Shown piece by piece: positions 17,461-26,072 of a stretch of 64,000 nucleotides of DNA. Below the pieces are notes generated by a model that was not told the origin of the DNA, searched no databases, and saw only the letters and a list, made by a program, of their open reading frames with translations. The stretch is from contig NZ_CP034443.1 in the NCBI RefSeq assembly GCF_003952365.1, positions 3,651,001-3,715,000 on the forward strand, read 5' to 3'. The DNA comes from Mesorhizobium sp. M9A.F.Ca.ET.002.03.1.2. Lineage in GTDB: Bacteria; Pseudomonadota; Alphaproteobacteria; Rhizobiales; Rhizobiaceae. Both the position numbers and the translations under genes were made by a program. Positions within the stretch are counted from its first letter, which is position 1, and the number at the start of each line of letters is the position of its first letter.

Positions 17461-18060
17461 TTAGGCGCCGACGGCGACCGAGACGGGTACGCCTTTGGTC
17501 AGCACGTCGAAAACCGCAGAGCGATCGCGCGACTGCATCACGATTTCCTCGAGCTTTTCGGCTGGGGCATCGCCCTTGATCCTGAAGGAAATACGTATGC
17601 CTTGGTAGCCGTTGCGGACCGTGTCGGAGATGCCGAGGATGCCGCGAAGGTCGATGTCGCCTTCGACGGTCGATTCCACCTCGTGCAGCGTCACGCCCCG
17701 CACGGCAGCGATATTGGCTATGCCCGCAGTGAGGCAGGAAGCAAGCGCATGAAGGAGGTATTCCACCGGCGTTGGGCCGTTGTCGCTGCCGCACAGGACA
17801 GCCGGGTGGTCGCTGTCGGCCTGATAGGCCATCCCGTGCGACTGTTCGGTGCCAGCACCGAAAAAGTCGGCCATTGTGCTGCGGCTGTGCGTGCCGGAGA
17901 TCCAGCGGCTCTTGGCGCGAAACTGGAACTTGGCGAGATCGGGCTGCCCCGCAACGGCATTAATGGTGGCCAGCAGGGTGGGCGTGTCGACGCCGTTCCT
18001 CGGCACCCGCGGCTCCTTCTTCGCGGCAGGTTTTTCCATAACCATGGGGTCGTTGTGCAT
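17461..18060 (-). CDS. OsmC family protein
   Basis: This 199-residue protein has the OsmC fold signature: a charged N-terminal strand region (SRWISGTHSRSTMADFFG), GPTPVEYLLHALASCLTAG carrying the first conserved Cys, and a C-terminal VFDVLTKGVPVSV strand. The second peroxidatic Cys of classical OsmC/Ohr proteins is not at its usual place (RSAVFD), so peroxidase activity is uncertain. The ATG at 18060 has AGGAG about ten bases upstream; the longer frame to 18222 reads into the intergenic region. It lies 88 bases upstream of the flavoprotein gene on the same strand, so co-transcription is possible. Confidence 0.86.
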   Translation of the reverse strand: MHNDPMVMEKPAAKKEPRVPRNGVDTPTLLATINAVAGQPDLAKFQFRAKSRWISGTHSRSTMADFFGAGTEQSHGMAYQADSDHPAVLCGSDNGPTPVEYLLHALASCLTAGIANIAAVRGVTLHEVESTVEGDIDLRGILGISDTVRNGYQGIRISFRIKGDAPAEKLEEIVMQSRDRSAVFDVLTKGVPVSVAVGA

Positions 18061-18314
18061 GTCATTCACTCCTGAGTTTGGGTGTCGACGACCGGGCTTG
18101 TCCCGGACCGCTGAATTTCTCGGTGGGCAGCGTTTGACGCGCAGTTGGAATGACAGTGGGAAATCGAGAGGTTTTTTACGCCGGGACGGTCGTGACCGGA
18201 TCTCGGCACGCCGGGATGACAAAAACGACGGGTGTTTAAACGCCTGCTTCCCCGCAGCGCTGCGATCTCAGGCAGCGCGCCAATGAGGCGGCAACCAACA
18301 CAGGAGATCAGATC

Positions 18315-18470
18315 ATGTCTCGTTCATTTGGAATGGATACCCGTCCGTCCTCGACCGATTGGGCTGTCATAGTTCGCGGACCGAGCAAGGCCGAAGTGCT
18401 TGCCCACATTGCGAAGATTCATCGTTACGCAAGCACTCCGGATCGGCCCAGCCGCGGACAAAAGAAGTGA
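18315..18470 (+). CDS. Small hypothetical protein, 51 residues
   Basis: The frame starts ATGTCTCGTTCATTTGG with AGGAG at 18302-18306, eight bases upstream, and ends with a TGA at 18470. The product begins MSRSFGMDTRPSSTDWAVIV and ends in a basic tail (RPSRGQKK). No family is recognised. The good ribosome-binding site and the mixed, non-repetitive composition favour a real small gene; its size leaves room for chance. Confidence 0.5.
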   Translation: MSRSFGMDTRPSSTDWAVIVRGPSKAEVLAHIAKIHRYASTPDRPSRGQKK

Positions 18471-19000
18471 GGCTTGTTGCGGCGGAAGCGTCAAAATCGG
18501 TGCCCCGCCGCTCAAGATGTCGCCACGCAACTCTTTCCTTTTGAAGCTTGGTATCCTGTATGGCTTGGCATCCGCCGCATGGAAGGAAATCCGAGCGGCG
18601 ATATTCGAGAGAGGAGTGCTGATTACGACGAATGTCGGCTTAAAGACGAGAATTCGGCTCCGGAAGATCGCGTCCGGGGTCAAAAGCTGCCATTGGCGAA
18701 TGCGCCGTCCCTCGATATCGGGGCGGGGTGGGCCCCGGCCAACACCGCGACTGGGTTGCGATCGCTGCGCTTTTCGTCCGACTCAGTCGATCCGAATAGC
18801 CAGATGAGAAACCGTTTGACGATCATTGCGGACGCCCTGCCTCTGATGTAATTTAGAACTTGGTTACATGAGGAATATGCCCGCTGTCGCGACGGCTTTT
18901 CTCTCTTTTCTGTCTCGGCAGATAGCATGCTCTCTAACGGACCTTGCACTGCAAGCTGTGTTCTTGTGGTCGCCAGGTATCGGCGGTTAAGGGATTTGCC
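18471..19000. other. Gap without a supported gene
   Basis: About 530 bases between the small ORF and the caspase-like gene. Overlapping open frames run on both strands, including one on the minus strand that would give a 48-residue protein starting MIVKRFLIWLFGS (18826 to 18680), but its ribosome-binding site is weak. The last 150 bases are more AT-rich and probably contain the caspase-gene promoter; no clear hexamers can be named. Confidence 0.45.
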
Positions 19001-21553
19001 ATGCTCCGACGTTGCGGATTCGTTGCAGCCTTCATGCTCGCAAGCTTCACGACCTTCGAAGTTTCTGCTGTCGAACGACGGGTCGCCTTTGTAATCGGCA
19101 ACTCCGATTACAAAGAAATCTCAGCCCTCAAGAACCCGGCCAAAGATGTGGTGGACGTATCCAACACGTTTCGAGCGGCTGGTTTTGACGTTTTCGTCGC
19201 GAGAGATCTTACAAAGCTGCAGTTTGAAGACCAGTTCCGCAACTATCTTGCCGCCGTGGACGGCGCGGATGTGGCTGTCGTCTACTATTCCGGTCACGGC
19301 TTTCAGATTGGCGGAGAAAATTTCCTGATCCCTGTCGATGCCTCGCTGAAAGATGCGGCGGACGTCGAAGTCCAGGCAATCAAGCTGAATGACGTGCTGC
19401 AGCAGATGCGTTCGAAATCGAAGATCCAGGTGATCATCCTCGATGCCTGCCGCAACAATCCGTTCCCTCGCAAGGACTATTGGCTCAGGGACCAGCTTTT
19501 GACCGCCACCGGCACCGGCCTTGCGCAAGTAAGAAGCTCGCTGAACACGCTGATCGCCTTCGCCACCGAACCCGGCGCGGTTGCCTATGACGGCGCCGGC
19601 GACCTCAGTCCTTTTTCGTTAGCGTTTTCCCGTCGCGCGCTCGCCCCGAACCAGGAGATCCGCACGGTCATGTCGGCCGTGCGCCGGGATGTCGTTGAGG
19701 CGACCAAGGGTTTGCAGGTTCCCTGGGAGAATTCTTCGCTGATCGACGAAGTCGTTCTGATGCGTCGCAGCAGCCGCCTATCGCTGCCGCCGGTGCTGGA
19801 GAAGGTCGTGTTGTCGGGGGCCGGCCCCGTCGGTCTGGATCTCCCGGAGCCCGTCGACGTCGACGGCGGGACAATCACCGTCAGCATCGATAGACCGCCC
19901 ACGCTCGGACGCCTGATGCTGGACGGCAAGGTCATCGAGGCGGGAGGACTGATCCAGGGCAAGGATCTGCCGCGTTTGCAAATGGATGTCCTCAAGGGAA
20001 TCGGCGAGCCGGAAGAGATGGATATGCTGGCCTACGCCGCACGCGACAACTGGGGCGGCGAAGCCAAGGGCATGTTGGTGTTCCGGGTCAAGAGTGCCGA
20101 AGGAACCCAGGGCGAACAGATCATGGCCTCGCTCGAAGCCGAGCAGAAACAGCAGGTGCTGCAGCGCGGCATTCATGTCACCGGTGCCGCCGAGGCGATC
20201 GAGAGCCGCGAGATCGACGTTCCGGTCGGCGTTGGCCCGGTTGCGCTGAACCTGGATCTCCCGACCGATGATTCGGCGATCAGCTTGAAAGTTTCGAACT
20301 ATCCCGGAAAGGGAACTCTTTCTCTGCCGGATCGAGCCCTGTCGCCAGAATCGACCTTGATAGTCGGTGAAGTCGAGGTGCTGCGCTATGAACCCCAGAT
20401 CGGAGCCAGCGCACCGGTCGAGGTCGCCTTCGAAATTCGGGCGGACAGCGGAGTATCCAAACCCGCCACGATGAAACTGTCGCCAACCGTCGATCCGTGC
20501 GACTCGGCTGCCGGCGAACCTCTCGATCTTCAAGGTGTCGTCCCCGGCCTGCTGCCAAATGAAATCGGCGCCGACGCGGTGAAGCTCTGCGAGGCTGCGG
20601 TGAAGGCGTATCCCGATGTCGCCCGCTTCCGCTACGAACTGGGGCGCGCGCTGCTCGCAGCCGGCAAGGTCGACCAGGCCAGGAAAGCCATACAGCAGGC
20701 TGCCGATAGGGGACACGTGCGCGCCGTGTTCGAACTCGGCTACCTCTACGCGACGGGAACGGGCGTGGCGGTCGACCGCAAGCAGGCCAACACCTTCTAC
20801 GCGGCTGCGGCCGACAAGGGCGATCCCTACGGGATGACGTCGTGGGGCCGCGCCTTGTTCCATGGCACCGGCGTCCAGCGCGATACGGCCAAGGGGCTGG
20901 ACCTGCTGCTCAAGGCGGCATCGATGGGGCACACATATGCCATGAACGATCTCGGCGCAATTTTCACGGAAGGCCGCAACGGCGTGACCGCGGATCAGGC
21001 CCGTGCCGTTGCCTTCCTGAAGGCTGGCGTCCAGCGACAGGACATGTATTCGATGAACCTACTTGGCCGGAACTATCTCAGCGGTGCGGGCGTCGAGAAA
21101 AATCCGAAAACGGCATTGGACCTGTTTCAGAAGGCCACCGAGCTCGGCCAGCCCTACGCTCCAAGCAATCTGGCGCGCATGTATCGCGACGGCGTGGGCG
21201 TGGAGCGCAACCCGGCGGAGGCGCAAAGACTGTTCGAGATGGCAGCCATGCGCGGCGATGAGTATGGCGCATTCGAACGCGCGGTTCTCGAAATGGAAAA
21301 GGGCGAAAAGGCCGACCAGGCCACGGCCGTCCGTTTTTTGGCATTCGCGGCCGCACTGGACACCCGCAATCAGCTGCCGGAAGCCCAGAAGAACCTCGCG
21401 AATTTCGGCGCGAAGGTGAAAACGACGGCGTTGAAGCAACTGCGCCAGGAACTCAAATCGAAGGTTCCTGCGTCCGGTTCGCTGGACAATCAGCTGGTCA
21501 ATGCGGCCAGACGAGTCTGGGAAGAGGCTAATCCACGTCGGGACGTGTTTTGA
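19001..21553 (+). CDS. Caspase-like (C14) protein with Sel1 repeats
   Basis: This 850-residue exported protein starts with a signal peptide (to about residue 25). Residues about 26-250 form a caspase p20-type domain starting RRVAFVIGNSDYKEI, with the catalytic His in YYSGHGFQ and Cys in LDACRNNPF. Residues about 280-530 contain two related beta-rich modules, each with GPV-x-L-x-L followed by P-x-x-G-x-L-x-L. From about 570 to 800 there are Sel1-type TPR repeats (A-x-x-x-LG-x-x-Y-x-x-G). It may be a periplasmic caspase-family peptidase with a protein-binding tail. The start follows AAGGG; the longer frame is not used. It borders the T6SS accessory genes. Confidence 0.85.
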   Translation: MLRRCGFVAAFMLASFTTFEVSAVERRVAFVIGNSDYKEISALKNPAKDVVDVSNTFRAAGFDVFVARDLTKLQFEDQFRNYLAAVDGADVAVVYYSGHGFQIGGENFLIPVDASLKDAADVEVQAIKLNDVLQQMRSKSKIQVIILDACRNNPFPRKDYWLRDQLLTATGTGLAQVRSSLNTLIAFATEPGAVAYDGAGDLSPFSLAFSRRALAPNQEIRTVMSAVRRDVVEATKGLQVPWENSSLIDEVVLMRRSSRLSLPPVLEKVVLSGAGPVGLDLPEPVDVDGGTITVSIDRPPTLGRLMLDGKVIEAGGLIQGKDLPRLQMDVLKGIGEPEEMDMLAYAARDNWGGEAKGMLVFRVKSAEGTQGEQIMASLEAEQKQQVLQRGIHVTGAAEAIESREIDVPVGVGPVALNLDLPTDDSAISLKVSNYPGKGTLSLPDRALSPESTLIVGEVEVLRYEPQIGASAPVEVAFEIRADSGVSKPATMKLSPTVDPCDSAAGEPLDLQGVVPGLLPNEIGADAVKLCEAAVKAYPDVARFRYELGRALLAAGKVDQARKAIQQAADRGHVRAVFELGYLYATGTGVAVDRKQANTFYAAAADKGDPYGMTSWGRALFHGTGVQRDTAKGLDLLLKAASMGHTYAMNDLGAIFTEGRNGVTADQARAVAFLKAGVQRQDMYSMNLLGRNYLSGAGVEKNPKTALDLFQKATELGQPYAPSNLARMYRDGVGVERNPAEAQRLFEMAAMRGDEYGAFERAVLEMEKGEKADQATAVRFLAFAAALDTRNQLPEAQKNLANFGAKVKTTALKQLRQELKSKVPASGSLDNQLVNAARRVWEEANPRRDVF

Positions 21554-21567
21554 TCAAGCGGGAGGTG

Positions 21568-21870
21568 ATGGTGAGCAGGAACTGGAAGCAGGCAATCATC
21601 GGAATAACTCTGTCCGTCGCCCTGCCGGGGCTCGTAGGCTGTACGTCCTCCTGGCCACCCGAATTGCGACCGACGCCGCTGGCGGCGACGCCCGCGCCGA
21701 AGGTCGTTCGCAGAGCCCCTGCGCCGCGAAAGGTCGTCAAGCCCGCTGCCAAACCGGCAGCCGTCAAGAAAGTGGTGGTTCAACCGGTTGAGGAAGAGCC
21801 TGTCGCCGCGCCTCCCGTGATCGTTCGTCCTTTGGGAGGTGGAAACTCAGGAGGCGGGTGGGGAGGTTGA
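21568..21870 (+). CDS. Small proline/alanine/valine-rich lipoprotein
   Basis: The protein of about 100 residues starts MVSRNWKQAI and has a lipobox ending in GLVGC near residue 25, so it is probably lipid-anchored. The rest is low complexity (PAPKVVRRAPAPRKVVKPAA) and ends in a glycine-rich tail (GGGNSGGGWGG). GGAGG at 21561-21565 fits a start at GTG 21571 better than at ATG 21568; an upstream TTG at 21550 is also possible. It begins within about 15 bases of the caspase-gene stop, so the two are likely cotranscribed. The extended basic region may cross the periplasm or bind peptidoglycan. Confidence 0.6.
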   Translation: MVSRNWKQAIIGITLSVALPGLVGCTSSWPPELRPTPLAATPAPKVVRRAPAPRKVVKPAAKPAAVKKVVVQPVEEEPVAAPPVIVRPLGGGNSGGGWGG

Positions 21871-21901
21871 CCCGGCAAGAGATTAGGATCCGGATCACGC
21901 T

Positions 21902-22480
21902 CTAGTATGCGTCCGCTGACTGGTGCAGCGCCTCGATCTCTGCCATCTGGATGCCCATTTCGACAAACGCGCAAAGGACCGAAAAGCGGTCCGCCAGTGC
22001 AACACGTGCCAGTCCGGCTAGAACTCCCGCACTCACAGCGTGGGCGGCGGGGAGTGGCTGCGAGGCCGACACCGCTGATGCATCCATAGCCGAACCGTTG
22101 CCGCGCAATCCCGCAGCCAGGGCAATCCAGGCAGCCGGCGTTGCCGGCGGCATTGCAGCGGTCTTGCTCACTGCCGCGCTATGATGAGGACTGTCTGGTT
22201 CGCTGACCCAATCACGAACAAGCGCGAGCAACTCCTGATCCCTGCTGTCGAGCAGATCGGTCAAGTGGTGCAGGCACTCATGGGCCCACCACACCGAGGC
22301 CCGCTCGGGAAGCAGATAGGCACAGAACGTGATCGCCTCCTCGGGCACCCGCCCGGCAAGGAGGGCACGGCAAAATTCGATTGAGGGCTGTTCGGTCGGA
22401 AGTGCCACCATGTGCCTGGAGACAGCGGGGCAGGCCATGAAAAGATCCCGTGCCGTTTTGAATCGAAGCTCATTGGCCAT
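21902..22480 (-). CDS. Uncharacterised protein, DUF6931-like, T6SS-associated
   Basis: This is a 192-residue protein with no signal peptide. It begins MANELRFKTARDLFMACP and has a central segment (FCAYLLPERASVWWAHECLH) with a conserved-looking Trp/His cluster, then alanine-rich helices. The layout resembles small DUF6931-type proteins that occur in rhizobial T6SS loci; that assignment is from memory of the pattern and is tentative. A longer frame starts at a TTG at 22609 but crosses the promoter region of the divergent OmpA gene, so the ATG at 22480 is preferred. Confidence 0.55.
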   Translation of the reverse strand: MANELRFKTARDLFMACPAVSRHMVALPTEQPSIEFCRALLAGRVPEEAITFCAYLLPERASVWWAHECLHHLTDLLDSRDQELLALVRDWVSEPDSPHHSAAVSKTAAMPPATPAAWIALAAGLRGNGSAMDASAVSASQPLPAAHAVSAGVLAGLARVALADRFSVLCAFVEMGIQMAEIEALHQSADAY

Positions 22481-22598
22481 GGCCGCCACGCTTTCACTTA
22501 GGGAACAATCGACACTGAAGCCCTGGACGGGGCACCGGTCAAGTCTCAGGCCATAGCAAGATGAAACTGCCGTATACTCTTCATATGCTCGACGTTTA

Positions 22599-22631
22599 TT
22601 GACAGACAATCGCTTCGGGATTTGGTATAGT
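22599..22631 (+). promoter_or_regulatory. Possible promoter of the OmpA-family gene
   Basis: TTGACA (22599-22604) is a perfect -35 box and TATAGT (22626-22631) a good -10 box, but the 21-base spacing is longer than the usual 16-18. The position 43 bases before the start codon is sensible. It is listed as weak support only. Confidence 0.28.
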
Positions 22632-22673
22632 CCGCAGCCGCCGAAATCGGATGCTCAAGACAGGAGTACCGCT

Positions 22674-23204
22674 ATGAAGTTGGGCAGTTTAGCCTTCGTG
22701 TTGACGGTCGCGCTTTTTCCAACTCACGCTTTCGCCGACCCAACTCAGAAATCAGAAGACATCGTGAAGTTTTTTGCCGGGGTGAACGAATTCGGCGCGT
22801 CGCGGGGAATTTGCGTCGGAACCGAAGACGAGTGCAAGAGCAAGAAGAAAGAAGCGCCGGCCGAAAAAACCAGCCTCGATATGCTGATCAATTTCGGCCT
22901 CGATTCCGCGGAACTCGACGCGACTGCGCGCGCTGAACTCGACGAGTTCGCCAAGGCGCTGAAGGACAGCCGACTGAGCGCTCTCGACTTCGTCGTTGAA
23001 GGTTACACCGATGCATCCGGCCCGGCTCACTACAACGAGGGACTGTCGGAACGAAGAGCCCGATCGGTAACAACCTTCCTGACCTCTAACGGCATCGACC
23101 CTGCCCGCATCAAAGCGACAGGCATGGGCGAAGCCAACCCGCGTAACCCCAATCCATACGATCCGGTAAACCGCCGGGTGGAGATGCGAATAAGGACTGA
23201 GTAG
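22674..23204 (+). CDS. OmpA-family periplasmic/outer-membrane protein
   Basis: This 176-residue protein has a signal peptide (MKLGSLAFVLTVALFPTHAFA). Residues about 70-176 form an OmpA C-terminal peptidoglycan-binding domain, with NFGLDSAELD, VEGYTDASGP and the ERRARSVTTFL / NRRVEMRI motifs. A cysteine pair sits in the linker (GICVGTEDECK). It should bind peptidoglycan in the periplasm. CAGGAG seven bases upstream fixes the start. It is divergent from the DUF6931-like gene and convergent with the M23/transglycosylase gene. It might anchor the T6SS membrane complex to the wall, but both TssL proteins already carry OmpA domains. Confidence 0.83.
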   Translation: MKLGSLAFVLTVALFPTHAFADPTQKSEDIVKFFAGVNEFGASRGICVGTEDECKSKKKEAPAEKTSLDMLINFGLDSAELDATARAELDEFAKALKDSRLSALDFVVEGYTDASGPAHYNEGLSERRARSVTTFLTSNGIDPARIKATGMGEANPRNPNPYDPVNRRVEMRIRTE

Positions 23205-23227
23205 GGCCGCTGCGACCAAGGCACGGC

Positions 23228-25558
23228 TTACGTATTCTGCATCGAGCTCATGAGAGCCGTGATTGCCTGCTTGTACTTTTCGAACTCCGGCGATGTCTGG
23301 CGGACTTGTGTCGTCGTCGTTGTCTGCTGGCTCGCCTCGGTCGTTGCAGAACTCAGCTTCCGGCCCATTTTCCTTTCGGCCCAGCCCACGACGTAGCTGG
23401 CGGTCTTGCCGGTGAGAAACGGATTGGCTTGAATGACAGCCGACCCGAGCACGGCGCTCAATTGCGCCGAACCCGGCGACGACAGTACTTGATGGGCGCC
23501 TTCCATTCCCAGGAAGTGACAGAGATAGAGTCGGCCGGCTGTGATCTGGTGGCCACGCGCCCGAAGATAGGCTTCGCCTTCGCGCGCCAGATTGCTGACC
23601 ATCTCGCGCGATATGGTGGCGTCGTAACGTAGAGCGAGCAGGTCGGCGGTCGACAGTGTCCGCGCAAGTTCGGGACGGTAGGTGTTCATCATCCTGATCC
23701 ATGTCTTCGTTATGAACTGACCGGCGCCGGTTGCCGAAGAATTCGGGTTCTTGGCGCGGGCGCTGCCGCCACTTTCGACATGAACGATACGGTCGGTCAG
23801 CGTCGCGACAGCGGAAGCGTCCGTTGCAATTACGGTAACCGTGCCCAAGGGATTGATCGCCTCGCCATTGCGATAGAGTTCGAAATGCAGGTGCGGCCCA
23901 GTCGAGAGGCCGGTGGTGCCGATGTAACCGATGATATCGCCTGCCTTCACCTGCGCGCCGACACCGCCCTTGATTGCGAATTTCTGCATATGCGCATAGC
24001 GCGTCTCGCGCCCGTCTCCGTGCGAAATCTTCACCAGATTGCCGTAACCGGCTCCATCGCCCTGAAAGACGATTTCGCCGTCGAAGGCGGCCGCTATCGG
24101 CGTACCCAGAGGTGCTGCCCAATCCACGCCCTTGTGGATGCGAACAGTTCCGAGGATTGGGTGCTTGCGTGGGCCGAAGGTGGACGTCATGACCCCGTTG
24201 ACCGGAGTGACCATGCCGTTGGTGACGATCAGCGATCGAACCTGATCGTCGCCGCCAACGCATGCGAACTGGCCGCCGGTCTGCTGGAAGACGAAACAGT
24301 CGAGGCTTTTTTCGGCACCCTGGACGCCTACATATAGCACTCGTCCGGCCGTCTCCTCCTTGCCGCGCGGCCTTTGCGAATAGATCAGGACCAGACGCTG
24401 GTCTTCGCTGGCGAACGCATCCAGATCCTGTCCTCGCGAGAGATACATGATCGCTTCTCCAATCACGCCCGTCGGAACTTTGTTGCGGGCCGCTGTCGAG
24501 TAGATTGCGTCGAGTAGCCGGTATTGCCTTTTGTGCGTGCCCTCCGCCTGCGCGCCCGAGTAGTTGAACAGATCTTCACGGACCCAGGGGTCGACACCAG
24601 ACACAAACGCACCAGCGGCATTGCGCGTCAGCGTACCGACAAATACGTTCTTGGCGTAGATCGAAACCTGCATGAGGGACATGGTTGTCGTCTCGCGCGC
24701 CGGCCTGAAACCACGCATGGCGACGACATAACCTGGCGCAAGGCTTTCCCGACTGAAAAGCGCCTTCAGGGCTTCGCCTGCCAGCTTGGCATCCTCGGCG
24801 GAGAAATGCGCATCCAGGGCAACGCTGTCCAGGCTGCGATCGTTGAGAATCTTTACGAACGTGTCTTCGGTAGCCTCGAATCTTTGATATTCGCTCGTGA
24901 CAATTGCAACGCTCGTGTTGTTTTCGATCTGGGTCTTCCGGAACGCGGGAAGGGCTGCCTCGCCTGCATCGATTGTTTCGCCCCAACCTGCTTCGGAATC
25001 ATCGGCATCCGCCTGCGGGTCCGAAGCAACCGGAGCCTCGTTTGCAACGTCTGGTGGCTGAAGATCGTTTTGCAGATCGCTGGATGGCGCCGCCGCGGTC
25101 TGTCGCTGCGCCTGGAAGAATGCGAAATCTTCTTGCGTGGACGGTATCGTTGTCATGAACTTTTCGCTGGCGCTAAGCATCACATCGGAAAGAACCTCGA
25201 TCTGGGGCGAAACTCCGGCCTGATCGAGTTCTGCCGGGCGCGCGATCACTTGGCTTTTTATTGCGGCGCCGGCGTCGGGCGAAAGGGTGATCCACATCGG
25301 GTCCCCTGCGAGGTCGATGATGGCCGGCACATAGACCGAGGCATCGGCCGGCACGTCGTCGGTTCCCTCGACCGCCTGCAACTCCTCGTCTTCATCGCCA
25401 AATGACCAATAATCCGCGGTGAGATAGAAGCCGACAGCGATCGACGACAGGACAACCACGGCAAGACCGGCAAGGAGTCCGCGCCAGAGCCTGCGTCTGC
25501 GCAGGGCGGCGCGCGCCTGCTTTTTCAACCTGAAGCTTGTGTCGATACTGTGCGTCAC
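23228..25558 (-). CDS. Membrane-anchored M23 peptidase fused to a lytic-transglycosylase-like domain
   Basis: This 776-residue protein has a basic cytoplasmic start, one membrane segment near residues 27-46 (LLAGLAVVVLSSIAVGFYL) and a long periplasmic part. After a beta-rich region there is an M23 (LytM) endopeptidase with HKGVD near 475 and HLHF near 556. This is followed by an SLT-like domain (HVESGGSARAKNP, SSATGAGQF) near 590-660. It could cut both peptide cross-links and glycan strands. The GTG at 25558 forms a GTGA overlap with the preceding DUF1036 stop and has GGAAG upstream, which fixes the start. It may open peptidoglycan for T6SS assembly (inference). Confidence 0.86.
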   Translation of the reverse strand: MTHSIDTSFRLKKQARAALRRRRLWRGLLAGLAVVVLSSIAVGFYLTADYWSFGDEDEELQAVEGTDDVPADASVYVPAIIDLAGDPMWITLSPDAGAAIKSQVIARPAELDQAGVSPQIEVLSDVMLSASEKFMTTIPSTQEDFAFFQAQRQTAAAPSSDLQNDLQPPDVANEAPVASDPQADADDSEAGWGETIDAGEAALPAFRKTQIENNTSVAIVTSEYQRFEATEDTFVKILNDRSLDSVALDAHFSAEDAKLAGEALKALFSRESLAPGYVVAMRGFRPARETTTMSLMQVSIYAKNVFVGTLTRNAAGAFVSGVDPWVREDLFNYSGAQAEGTHKRQYRLLDAIYSTAARNKVPTGVIGEAIMYLSRGQDLDAFASEDQRLVLIYSQRPRGKEETAGRVLYVGVQGAEKSLDCFVFQQTGGQFACVGGDDQVRSLIVTNGMVTPVNGVMTSTFGPRKHPILGTVRIHKGVDWAAPLGTPIAAAFDGEIVFQGDGAGYGNLVKISHGDGRETRYAHMQKFAIKGGVGAQVKAGDIIGYIGTTGLSTGPHLHFELYRNGEAINPLGTVTVIATDASAVATLTDRIVHVESGGSARAKNPNSSATGAGQFITKTWIRMMNTYRPELARTLSTADLLALRYDATISREMVSNLAREGEAYLRARGHQITAGRLYLCHFLGMEGAHQVLSSPGSAQLSAVLGSAVIQANPFLTGKTASYVVGWAERKMGRKLSSATTEASQQTTTTTQVRQTSPEFEKYKQAITALMSSMQNT

Positions 25559-26061
25559 GGGTTGCTTCCGGTCAGGAAAAAGGTCCACCGCACCTGTTCA
25601 AGCGTATCGACTTCCAGAAACCGTGCGGCGATATGGCCGCGCTGCCAGCATTCGTCGATGCCGCGTATCGAGAAGCGCCGCCGGTCGATGCACATTTCGG
25701 TCGAGCCGCTTAGGGTCGCATGTCCAAAAACGTCCGTCGCATAGATGTAGATGTAGCGGTTCGTGAGTTCCTCGCGGATGACGTTCACGCATTGATTTGC
25801 GCCGATGGTCCACCAGCCATCGGTCTGGTCCGCATTGTCGACCTTTTGGCCGACGGCGAGATTGACGACGTCGAGCGTCTGATTGCAGACGGTGAATTCG
25901 GCGCGCGCTTCGTGGGACGACAGGAGAGCCAGCAATGTCGCGCCCAACATAGCTGCAAGTTTGATACCGCCTCTCAGGGCAGGCGGCGCGCGAAGCCCGT
26001 CATGCTGATTTTTGGGCGGGACAGCGGTCACGAAGGAAAAACGCGAGCGGCGGAGGTCCAT
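25555..26061 (-). CDS. DUF1036 family exported protein
   Basis: This 168-residue protein has a basic N-terminus and hydrophobic stretch (LAAMLGATLLALLSSHEARA) typical of a signal peptide. The mature part starts EFTVCNQTLDVVNLAVG and contains GWWTIGANQCVNVI and an RRRFSIRGID region. The early N-Q-T segment, the W-W-x-I-x-x-x-x-C motif and the small size are typical of DUF1036, a periplasmic family of unknown function in alphaproteobacteria. It overlaps the next gene by GTGA and follows the kinase C-terminal half by 11 bases, so it belongs to the T6SS regulatory operon. Confidence 0.82.
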   Translation of the reverse strand: MDLRRSRFSFVTAVPPKNQHDGLRAPPALRGGIKLAAMLGATLLALLSSHEARAEFTVCNQTLDVVNLAVGQKVDNADQTDGWWTIGANQCVNVIREELTNRYIYIYATDVFGHATLSGSTEMCIDRRRFSIRGIDECWQRGHIAARFLEVDTLEQVRWTFFLTGSNP

Positions 26062-26072
26062 CGGCGTCCATG

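Noticed and set aside
18061..18300. Fragments such as GGAATGACA and CGCCGGGATGACAAAAACG resembling rhizobial intergenic repeats
   Set aside because: No clear inverted-repeat boundaries could be drawn, so a repeat element is not claimed.
18680..18826. Minus-strand 48-residue frame starting MIVKRFLIWLFGS
   Set aside because: Ribosome-binding site is weak and no family is recognised; kept only as a note in the gap entry.
22752..24263. 503-codon minus-strand frame over the OmpA and M23 genes
   Set aside because: Antisense to OmpA and out of frame with the M23/transglycosylase gene, whose catalytic motifs are intact.
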